DNA from: Euphorbia lathyris
Taxonomy: Eukaryota; Streptophyta; Magnoliopsida; Malpighiales; Euphorbiaceae
Direction of reading: 5' to 3'
DNA length: 64,000 nucleotides
Assembly (NCBI RefSeq): GCF_963576675.1
Contig: NC_088916.1
Location: 18,328,501-18,392,500 of the forward strand
The notes under the pieces are model-generated. The model made no database searches. It had not been told where the DNA came from and saw only the letters and a program-made list of their open reading frames with translations. Within the stretch, counting starts at the first letter, position 1. Every line of letters starts with the position of its first letter. The position numbers and the translations under genes are program-made. This document shows, piece by piece, positions 24,777 through 34,048 of the stretch.

Positions 24777-25620
24777 CTATGATACATCATTCTCATCTTC
24801 ATCTACGGACTCAACCTGGTTGGACGATGAAGGTTGTGCACGAGGTGTGATGCCCTCAGAGTTTTCCTTTTCGGTATACATGGGTTGAACAATCCTCTCC
24901 ACCTCCTGCATCCGTTGCTCAAACTTCAGTAACTGCTTCTACAATTTCCCTTTACATACCCTGCCATGTAGAGGAGACACAAAATAGAAAAGGTGTTTGG
25001 TTATAAAAGATAGAAAATAATATAGGGAAATAAAATTCACTGCATGCATAAAATCAAATGTTAGAAAACCACAATGAAAAATATATAAATTAAGAATGTT
25101 ATTATAAACTTACTCAAAGCTTGAGTGACTCTTCTTTTATCTGGTGAAATAAATCTGGTTGGCCTCACAATCTTTGTTGGGCCACAAGTGTATCCAGACT
25201 TCGGTGCTTTCAACCTGAACTTGTTTGGAAATTTAACCGTCTTGTTCGAGTTTCCAGCAATACCCATTGTAACTTTGGAAGGCGCTCACAGCATTAGCAG
25301 GGTCCTCTTCCCATGCACTCATCACTCCCCCTTTGCAGCAATTCGCTATCTGCTGGTTGTATGCAGTACCTGGATGGACCAATTAAGCGAGCCAAACTAG
25401 AGATCTCGAGTTCGAATCGGATAAACTATCAAAAAGAAAAGAAACTAGTACCTACCTGGCAATAAATCCACAACAATTGGATCCTTCTTGCAAGAATGTG
25501 GGATATTTCCTTTAAATTTAGAGCAATCTCCTTGCTCAGTGGTTTATGCACCAACCATGCTCCAGATGACTTCTTTTTTTGCCCATGTCCGACCTGGTTT
25601 TTCTATTTTGCGATGTTTCT
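24777..25620 (-). pseudogene. possible coding remnants of the CACTA element
   Basis: Minus-strand exon-like pieces. A terminal one ending with TAG at 24777-24779 reads KFEQRMQEVERIVQPMYTEK and then an acidic tail. Another at 25105-25267 starts MGIAGNSNKTVKFPNKFRLK and ends at a GTAAGT-like donor. A third near 25520-25620 is lysine-rich. They resemble the multi-exon accessory or transposase genes of plant CACTA elements in style only; I do not recognise the family. They could also be captured host exons. Confidence 0.3.
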
Positions 25621-27052
25621 GGTAATTATACATCATAACAATTGCCTGTCAAAACATAACAACATATTATATTATGCAAACCAAATTGAGTTTCAAAACC
25701 AAATGCAATTCTAAAATTGATTTAATTTGCATACTACATAGCCGTCTGGAGTCCAACTTATTACATCCCACTTGATAGTGATATTTCCATTTGCAGCACA
25801 TGCCTCTGCAATTTCATCAACCCAAAATAGAAGTCAAGCATCTAAAAGTGGGGAAATAAAAAAGTTAAAAGCAGAGATAAGTAAAGAAGTCAAACATCTA
25901 AAAGCGGGGAAATAAAATTCAAGTCATGTTCTTACAACATAAACCAGAAGCATGGGCCATAAAAAATATGTTAAATCAATTATCTTGTGCATAAGCTTCT
26001 GTTTTGTGCTAACTGGCCGTTTTATGGAATGAATTAGAAAAATGAATCATGTTAAAGAGCATTAAGAAGCCTTGTGTCTATTAAGTGAATCTGCTCGTCT
26101 CTCATCAGAAAGTTCACATCAATTATAAACTTGTTTCACACTACATTTCACTATAATTTCAACAAGAATTTCTATCTGTCGGATAATTGAAAACCAAGTT
26201 CCTGAACGCCCAAACAACAACATAGTTGCAGAAAGAAAGAAGAAAAACACTAGCAAAGGGAAAAAACATGAAAATAGAAGATGAAAGGATTGCTAATTTC
26301 ACTAGATCAGAAACTAGAATTCACTCAACTTTATGCCTGTGAAATTTATTTCCTAATCAAATTAATCTAATTGGGAATATAATATGGTTTGGTATGTAAT
26401 TAGTTCAAAACTGTAAATATGCATATTATTATTGTCATTATTGTTTTTTTACATCAGACACCACTCGCTGCATTATAGACAAAACAAGCACTACATTTCT
26501 TTATTCTTGTTACATATAGAGAGAAAGAATTGATCAATTAAAATTTGAAATTGATTAGGTGCGGATCAAAATCAATACTTATTCAAAAAGCAAAAGCAAC
26601 ACAAATTCAGTAAGCCCTAAATACTCTAAACTGCGCACTTCTACACCCTAGATCACAAATAAGAGGGAAAATCTCCAAATCCATTCAAAATCAAAGCTTA
26701 CCCATTCAAAATTAAACAAACCCATTCAAAATTGAGAAGTTAAGTCACCTTAAATCATGTGTTTGATGACGGAGAGAGTTCAAACGCAGCTGTTGGAATC
26801 CAAATACAAACTGTTCGTGTAACTGGTTGGGAGAGAAAGAGAGAGAGAGGTGAAGGCATGGTACAGACCGAGAGAGAAGGATGAAGGTCACAAGTAGGCA
26901 AGAAGCAAGCAGGTATCGAATGAGATTCTAACAATGCGGACACGTGCCCAAGACGGCATTTTTAAGCCTATTCGAAAATTAAACCTTCATGTTTCCACCA
27001 CCATCTCTCCTCTTCCTTCTAACCCTTCTGTTGCATTGCGTGACGGAATGCC

Positions 27053-28459
27053 ATGACCGAGGAATTTGATGCTCTTATTAAAAATAATACGTGGGTCCTT
27101 GTACCCCGTCCTCCTAATGCTAATATTTTGCGAAGTTGGTGGATTTTCAGGCATAAGATCAATGCTGATGGCTCTTTTGAGCGATATAAGGCCCGCTTGG
27201 TTGGCAATGGAGCAAATCAATTGGTGGGGATTGATTGCGGGGAAACTTTCAGTCCAGTTGTGAAGCCAGCCACTATTCGAGCAGTTCTAAGCATTGCTCT
27301 TTCCAAAAATTGGGGTATTCACCAACTCGACGTCAAAAATGCCTTTCTACATGGTGACCTTCATGAGACTATATACATGCATCAGCCTTTGGGGTTTCGA
27401 GATCCTGCTAGACCTGATTATGTATGTTTGCTCCAAAAATCTTTATATGGTCTCAAACAGGCCCCTCGGGCTTGGTATCAACGGTTTGCAACCTTTCTCT
27501 CTACTTTGGGTTTTGCTCATAGTATGTCTGATCACTCACTTTTTGTGTTTCGCCAATGCACGGAGATTGCTTATTTGCTTCTTTATGTTGATGATATTGT
27601 TCTAACGGCCTCATCTGATAAATTGCGTTCCTCCAACATCACTAAATTGGGTAATGAATTTGCCATGAAAGATTTAGGGCCGTTGAACTACTTCCTAGCG
27701 ATCTCTGTCACTCGCTCACCTGGCTCTCTCTTCCTTTCTCAAAAGAAATATGCTTCAGAAATTATAGAGAAAGCTGGTCTCAGCTCTTCGAATCCTTGTG
27801 CCACTCCGGTCTCAGCTCGTCCCGATATATCCTATGCGGTTCAGCAAGTGTGTTTATTCATGCATGATCCAAAAACACAGCATATGGCAGCCATAAAGCG
27901 CATTCTTCGGTATATCAAAGGTACATTGAATCTCGGTCTTACTCTCACTCCATCATCTTTTGGTTCATTGGTCTCTTACACTGACGTCGATTGGGGAGGT
28001 TGTCCGGATACCCGACGTTCCACCTCTGGTTATTGTGTTTTTCTTGGGGACAATCTCATCTCCTGGTCCGCCAAGAGGCAACCAACCCTCTCTCGCTCGA
28101 GTGACGAAGCCGAGTATAGGGGCGTCGCAAATGTTGTCTCCGAAACTTGTTGGATTCGAAATCTCCTACTCGAACTTCACTGTCCCATTCGGAAGTCCAC
28201 TTTGGTTTATTGTGATAATGTCAGTGCCGTTTATTTGTCCGAGAATCCTGTTCAGCACCAGCGGACCAAACATGTCGAGATGGATATACATTTTGTACGG
28301 GAAAAAGTCGCCAAAGGCGAGGTTCGAGTTCTTCATGTTCCTTCTCGACATCAACTTGCGGACATCTTCACCAAAGGCCTTCCTTCTGTATTGTTTGATG
28401 ATTTTCGGGCTAGTCTCAACGTGCGTCCTCCTCCTGTTTCGACTACGGGGGTGTGTTAG
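27053..28459 (+). pseudogene. copia-D RT-RNase H, open 468-codon frame
   Basis: The frame is uninterrupted: MTEEFDALIKNNTW, then RYKARLV, QLDVKNAFLHGDLHE, SLYGLKQAPRAWY, the catalytic YVDDIVL, FAMKDLGPLNYFL, and RNase H with DVDWGGCPDTRRSTSGY, LSRSSDEAEYRG, YCDNVSAVYL and ADIFTKGLP. Between GLSSSNPCATPV and SARPDISYAVQQ the usual ~40-residue connection (the LYRSLAG region) is missing in frame, at about nt 27818. It lacks a natural start and all upstream domains, so it is a remnant despite the open frame. The RNase H aspartate at DADW-type position is retained as DVDW. Confidence 0.9.
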
Positions 28460-28647
28460 ATATTGTTATATATGTTAATATTCTCTCTTTATTGTATTTC
28501 CTATTATAAAGCATAATTATAGGAATTATACCATAATTGTATTGTATTTCCTATTATAATTACCTCTAGCATAATTATAGGAATCATACTATTGTATAAA
28601 TACCCCTTTCATGATTAATAGAAAATCAAAGGATTCACAATCCAACA
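28454..28647 (+). repeat. copia-D 3' LTR (194 bp)
   Basis: It starts TGTTAGATATTG after a G-rich tract and ends ACAATCCAACA. A ~35-60-base AT-rich phrase with 'cataattataggaat' occurs twice inside. A TATA-like 'tataaatacc' at ~28595 fits an LTR promoter. Confidence 0.8.
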
Positions 28648-29156
28648 TCTTTTTCATATAAAAAAAGAAGACCTGCAAAGTTGAGAGTTATTTTAGTTAA
28701 AGAGGATTGGATGGAGGGGTGAAAGGTTAGGAAAAAGATTGGGTGCGTAAAAGAAAGGGGTGAGGGACAGAGATGGACATAGCTGAGATCCAGAATGAAA
28801 GAAATTAGAGGGACAAAGATCAGAGAGAAATAGGGTATATCAAAACAATATAAGAAAAAGGGGGGAAGAATTAAAAACTTTCCCGCTTCTATTTCGTTTC
28901 CCAGTTCAAAAAACCTTTTGCTTATTATTTGACTTTCTATTTACAATTTAGTTTTTTTTAATTATTTTTTTATCTCCAGCGAAATTTCACTGGTATATTA
29001 TAATTTTCGTCCCTAATCAGTAGCGGAATAAATATGGCTGCTATTTCACTGTAGATCACCAGCGGAAACTGCTTCCGCTGCTGTTCCGCCGGTGATCAGC
29101 AGCGAAAATAATTCCGCTGCTGATTTCCGCTGCTGATCAGCTGTTTTCTTGTAGTG

Positions 29157-29260
29157 AATATAGCATAAACTTAGGCCTCATGTATAAAATAGCACCAAGA
29201 TAGACTTCACATTTATAAAATAATACGAATTTAAGCTTAATGTTTTACAAAATTTTAAAT
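29157..29260. repeat. ~90-bp tandem repeat, right part
   Basis: This continues the array interrupted at 24153 (atagcataaacttaggcctc and on), starting with the AAT duplication. Confidence 0.65.
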
Positions 29261-30685
29261 AAATTTATATGATTTTTTTTATTATTGAAGGTCAGCTTTG
29301 CCATGAATATTTGTGGAAATTTTAAGTCTCCCTCCCATTCCTGTTTCCCAAATTTTACTAGCGTTTGATTTAAAATTATTGGTTTTGCGCCTAATTTTGA
29401 AGTTAAATTCATCTCGTTTTGCTTCAAATTTTAGTGTATTGCCTTGCCTTGCTGTGCTATATTCAGTCTGTTCTTTATTTTCAGATTGAATTTTTTTGTT
29501 AATAATTTTCAGATATTGGGCTGAAACAGTCCAAAAGTTTAACTAATTGATTTTGTCTGTTCTGTGATAATGAAGATGTAATCAAAAGGTCATGTAAAAT
29601 AGGAACTATTTCATTCTGTTTCTTATGTTATTATTTGATTAAGGTCAGGTAAGATGCTAAGTTGCTAACTGATCTCTGAATTAATTGTTCTGTGAAATAA
29701 CATTTGAGATCTTTTGTTGGTTTAACCTATTAGCTAGTCCTAAGTGACATCATTTTCTCATCATTTGTATGTAAACGAGCCTCTTGTTGTTTTCCTTGCA
29801 ACATACAATTTGGAAATTAAGAGTGATAAAGAGTAACAATGAAGTATGTTTAAGAAACTTCTAAATTCATTAACTCAAGACTTCATTATGTTATGTAGTA
29901 CCATTTTTGTTAAGTTGAAATAACAAAATGACCTTTATCCTTGAATATTAGCTTTGGAAACTCAAAAAGGTTTCATTGAGCATGCCCATTAGTTATTGGT
30001 GCTTTTACTTTCTAAGCTTTGAAATTTATTTTCTTATTGACAATTGAATTAAGGTAAAATGGTAATATACGAATGTGTTAGAAGTTGACATGTCTATTTT
30101 TGGATGTTATTTTGGTTTAGAAAATGAGGTGCCACATATTTCTTGTAATGGATGAAGATGTTAGTTGTTCACAAATGGTTTTGTTTGCAGATATACACTC
30201 ATGGGCAACAACTGGTTCTCCATTCTTAGGAATTAATTAATGTTTCATTTTTTAGAATCATCCTTTGATGTGATCAGCAACCCTGCGGTTCATTCCTTTT
30301 AGTTTTCTTCCAACACCTCTCTGGAAAATGTGTTATCTAGTAGCTGACAATGTAAAAGAGGGACTTGAATTTTACTCTAAAGCTTCCTTATATGGTTGCA
30401 ATTTGCAAAGTATTCCACTGAAGAAAGAGAGTAATAGATTTTTAGCATATGGCGAAGTACCATGATACAACTGCTATGTTATTATTTGTACATTCTGAAT
30501 AATGTAGTGATTCTAAGGGTATTGTCTCCAAGTAAGGATTGATTCACAACTGCTTTTAGCTCCAGATTGTAATATATCTGATCTAGTTTCTACTAATTCT
30601 ACTTTCTGAATCTCAGTAGATCATTGCTCTCACAAACTCTTATTTTTTCATATTCTACATGGTAAGATACTAAGATTGTTCTCTT
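29261..30685. other. noncoding AT-rich interval
   Basis: No reading frame with family motifs is seen on either strand. The T-rich texture with scattered ag/gt sites resembles plant intron sequence, which fits the exon fragments that follow. Confidence 0.5.
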
Positions 30686-30689
30686 CTCC

Positions 30690-30905
30690 TATAACAATTC
30701 TCCATATATGAGCCCTTGTGCTTCATCTTTTGAGATGAAAATTTAATTTTAAGCTTAATCAGTCTTCCAAAATTATCCATGTATTTTGGAAGAGATGTTA
30801 TGAATTTGTGATTTGGGTCTTGTTTATTTTCCAGAGCATGTTTAAGACCTTCTAGGCGTGCTAAGAAAGCTTCTCGCTTGATCTTGTCCTCTGTAATATC
30901 ACCAC
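30690..30905 (-). pseudogene. unidentified exon-like fragment
   Basis: The minus strand is open for about 70 codons after an acceptor-like TATTACAG, reading EDKIKREAFLARLEGLKHAL and continuing through KYMDNFGRLIKLKIK. The first half is a charged, helix-like stretch with protein-like composition. I do not recognise the family. On the plus strand the same place shows a good acceptor (tattttccag at ~30834), so an opposite-strand exon is also possible. Confidence 0.3.
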
Positions 30906-31601
30906 AGTTGGTAATTTTACTTACTCTTCACCTGATTTAGGAAATCAATTTTGCACTCTTTAGTTGCTTGTATTTCGCAATGGCGATTTGTAGAAAACTG
31001 CTTTGTGATTTCCTTTGATTTGACGAGGTTCAAGAAGATTATTTGTGAATTAAATGCTTCTCTTTTGTCCTTGTTTCAAAAGCTAGTGTAATAGATAACA
31101 ATTTGGTAATCTGTCAACAAGTTAGTAAATTCAATTTTCTGTTGTACTCATGAGGTGTGCTGTTCTTCAGTTTTGCTACATAAGGCATTTTTGCACATAG
31201 TGGCCCAACCAATGCTTGTACAACAGTCAAAATGTACCAGTGATGTCAGTTAATTTCATTCTGTATAGTGATTTTTTTTATACTTCGAATCAAAAGAGGG
31301 GATCATGGATCTAATTTCTATCCTTCAATGCTTGTGTTATTTGCTACTTATTGGAAGTTTTTTATTCTCCATGCCTTCATCTGATTTTCCCATGCTTATA
31401 TTTCCTTGGAATTCACCAGAAATCAGCTATACATAGACAATTTCCTGAGGATAAAAAGTATTTAATCACCGACAAACAAATAGAAACAGAACCTACTAAT
31501 ATTTAACATGTCTACCCGTCCACCTATGTCTGTTGAAAACATAATAAGATGCAAGATTTAAAATCAAATTAAAGTGGGTTTAGTTCAAATTTCAAACCTG
31601 G

Positions 31602-31790
31602 TAACGCCTCTATACTGTGAAGTTCTTTGGCCAAATGTGTCAATAGACTTCCTATGAACAGGTTGCTTTTGGCCTACTTTTGCAGAGCCTCTCTTATTGG
31701 TTTCTACAGCCAAAGATTCAGAAGAAGCAGGTGACAATATATTATTAGTTTCTATAATATATGATTGGCACTTGGCAGTGCCAGTCTTAG
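31602..31790 (-). pseudogene. AINTEGUMENTA-like AP2 transcription factor, single exon fragment
   Basis: The minus strand reads [40 protein letters not shown] and then meets a donor (AG|GTTTGA near 31601). [19 protein letters not shown] is the conserved start of the first AP2 repeat of the AINTEGUMENTA group, and the exon ends in VTR, where that family is normally spliced before HRWTGRYEAHLWDN. The next exon is not found on the minus strand below it, and no start codon or upstream exon is seen. It is therefore an isolated fragment, probably captured or left by rearrangement. Whole proteins of this family are nuclear DNA-binding regulators of organ growth; this piece lacks a DNA-binding domain. 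Confidence 0.7.
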
Positions 31791-32467
31791 GCTATACTGT
31801 GATATGAGATAACATCTATGGAGACAATAGAGAATGTATGCTTTTATAGATGTTTTCTTCTGTAATCTTATGGATAACAGAATAATTTTCTCCTGAACTT
31901 GTATTGAGTTCGACTAAACAATTTGCCCAATTTGAATACATGTCATTGTCCATTGGTTGAATGTGCATACATGCCATTCTTGTAGTTTGTCAAGCAATAC
32001 AAAATTTCATGTCAAAATTGACCAGAAAAGTCATTTTGGAGTTAAGAATATAATTTCAGGGGCATAATGTACTAATTTCTGTGATCTTACTACATAGTTT
32101 GAAGTTGTTTGGAAACCCTCAGAATTCAGAAATCTATTTTATCGCACAATATCTTTTTGTCCAAGTCTTGCAAATACAAAACGGGTTGCATTCTTACAAG
32201 TTTGATATGTTTGATTGGTTCTCTACACAACAAAGGCTGGTGAGCAATGTAGAATCAGGGGTGAGAAGTGGGATGAGGAGGCTGAACAGGACATATTAGT
32301 TTTATCTTTAATTTTCTTGCAAATCAAATCCAGAACAGGACAGATTTGATTTGATTTTACTTTAGCTATTATTTTCGGATAAAAGATCCTCTTCCTTGCA
32401 GGGATGAAACCTTAGCTGATCGTCTTCAGAGGATCAAATCTAGGTACTTTCTTCTCCTTTTTTTTAA

Positions 32468-32711
32468 GGGATAAGTACAAAAAAAAATGTCTGTGGTATA
32501 CCGGATTTGCGAACTGGGACCTGTGTTTTTTTTTTACAAACGGAGGTCTGTGATAAACGCCGTTAGCAAAGAACGGATTTTTTCACTCACTCCGTCATTT
32601 ATGCTTACGTGGCACTTTGACCCAAATGTTGACCAGGGGCAAAACAGGGATTAAATGAAATATTTTATATATAAACCCAAAAAACACAAATCCCCAATAT
32701 CGCACCCCTTC
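32468..32711 (+). repeat. MULE left terminal inverted repeat
   Basis: It pairs with 38233-38476 with few differences. It contains GTACAAAAAAAA near the tip and ends near tatcgcacc. A TATA-like 'tatatataaacc' at ~32667 could serve the adjacent GRF frame. Confidence 0.93.
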
Positions 32712-32854
32712 TTCTTCTCCCCTTTCCCTAATTCGATTTCCCTCTCCCAAATTGCAAACCCTAATTCCTTAATTGGATACCCAACACGCCCGTTCTGGCA
32801 CGAATTGTAACTCTACGTCCACCCTATTGTAATCCCGAACGCGTTTCAAGTAGG

Positions 32855-33327
32855 ATGAGTCGAACATCCTTAAATTCGTGGGTGCAGGGAAGTCAAGAAG
32901 AATGGGCAGGACCTGTGAGATGCAATTGCGGATTCATTTCACCACTACGAACAGCTAAGACGCCGGGGAACATGGGCAGGCGGTTTTTTGGTTGTGGGTG
33001 TTTTAAGGAGGTGAATGGCTGTAATTTCTTTGAATGGATTGATGAATTGCCATGCAGGAGGGGAAAGATGGTGTTATTAGCATTGAAGGAGGAGAGAAAG
33101 GTATTGCAATTGCTCAGAAAAGGATTGAAGAGTTGGAGGTGGAGTTGAGTTTGGCTAAAAAGATGGTGGCAGAAAAAGAAATCGTTGGGCAGAGTGAGAG
33201 GCAGGGAAGAAGATGGACATGGAACTGCTGTATAGGAAATGTAGTTTGCTTGGTTATTGTCATAATAGGGTTAGAGATGTATTGGTTGGATTTAGGGAAC
33301 AATTATAGGAATTCTTTGGCACCTTGA
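32855..33327 (+). pseudogene. GRF-type zinc-finger plus transmembrane small protein, frameshifted
   Basis: ATG at 32855 opens a frame with a GRF zinc finger: CNCGF near residue 24, then NMGRRFFGCGCF and CNFFEWIDEL by residue 65. After a one-base shift around 33050-33060 the other frame carries a heptad-like segment (KRIEELEVELSLAKKMVAEK) and a C-terminal hydrophobic helix (VVCLVIVIIGLEM), ending with TGA at 33325-33327. GRF finger, coiled coil and tail anchor in ~155 codons is a layout seen in many small plant proteins. GRF fingers bind single-stranded nucleic acid in characterised proteins. Its role in the element is unknown. A small intron or an assembly error could also explain the shift. 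Confidence 0.75.
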
Positions 33328-34048
33328 ATTGTTCTTGAATTGTTCTTGGATTTTTTGGTATGTATTTGGTATTCTGTGATACCAATTGGGCATGAAATTG
33401 GATTTTGTATGAAATGTTACTTAGTGTTATGAATTAGTATTGGAATTCTATGATATGAATTGCTTAAGTTTCATGTTTTTCTTGTTGACACAAAATGGGA
33501 ATTGGTTAGAATTATGTAAAGGTATTGGGTAAACTGGAGTAGGTTATTTAGGTATGGATTAAGGTTGATATTGGCGACATTAGCAAGCATATTCATTATG
33601 TATTTGCAATGAAGCCTGTAATTGACAAAAAAATGGACACTTACTTGACACACAACTGTATTGTAGAGACCTGTAATTGAAAAGAAATGGACACTTAATT
33701 GTAAGCTCTTGAAACTGTAATTGACACATAATTGTAAGCATTGTATAGACCTGTAATTTAATCCCAAAACATCGAAGATGCATTACAAAAGCAGTTAAGT
33801 CAACATCGTTCAATCGTCTTAACTAAACCTGTAATAACATACACAAAAAACAGGGTACTTCACACCCGCTAGACACAGAAATTTTACTACAAAGCATCTA
33901 AAAACAGGGTACTTCAGACCCGATAGCCACATAAACAGAGTACTGCTCTGGGTACTTCAGACCCACAAATAAACATCTAACATGCTATAAGCATCCAAAA
34001 AAACATCTAATATGCTGTAAGCATCCAAAAAAACATCTAATCCCAAGC
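33328..34048. other. MULE interior between the two genes
   Basis: This is the convergent 3' region of the GRF frame and mudrA. A phrase near 'ctgtaattgacacataattgtaagc' repeats at 33600-33760, and 'cagggtacttcagacccg'-type phrases with 'aaacatctaa' repeat at 33850-34040. No gene is seen. Confidence 0.6.

Larger units (their letters stand above)
26933..28647 (+). mobile_element. copia-D: 5'-truncated copia fragment inside the CACTA element
   Basis: A plus-strand copia 3' half consisting of an integrase-RT linker (from ~26933, RAQDGIFKPIRKL), RT, RNase H, a purine tract at ~28446-28451 and one LTR at 28454-28647. No 5' LTR, gag or integrase core is present, and I see no target duplication. A shift near 27050 separates the linker from the RT frame. 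Confidence 0.85.
24154..29156. mobile_element. CACTA (En/Spm-type) element, 5.0 kb, complete ends
   Basis: The termini are CACTACAAGAAAATCACG at 24154 and CAGCTGTTTTCTTGTAGTG ending at 29156, inverted repeats of each other over the first ~13 bases. The 3-bp target duplication AAT (24151-24153 and 29157-29159) is diagnostic of the superfamily. Subterminal regions are packed with CCAGCGGAA and CCGTCGGAA motifs and complements (24176-24440, 28975-29140), the sites where CACTA transposases typically bind. No intact transposase is visible. The interior holds exon-like remnants at 24777-25620 and a copia fragment at 26933-28647. Confidence 0.93.

Noticed and set aside
33471..33813. Minus-strand frames of 77-98 codons in the MULE interior
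   Set aside because: They are generated by short noncoding repeats between the two element genes.
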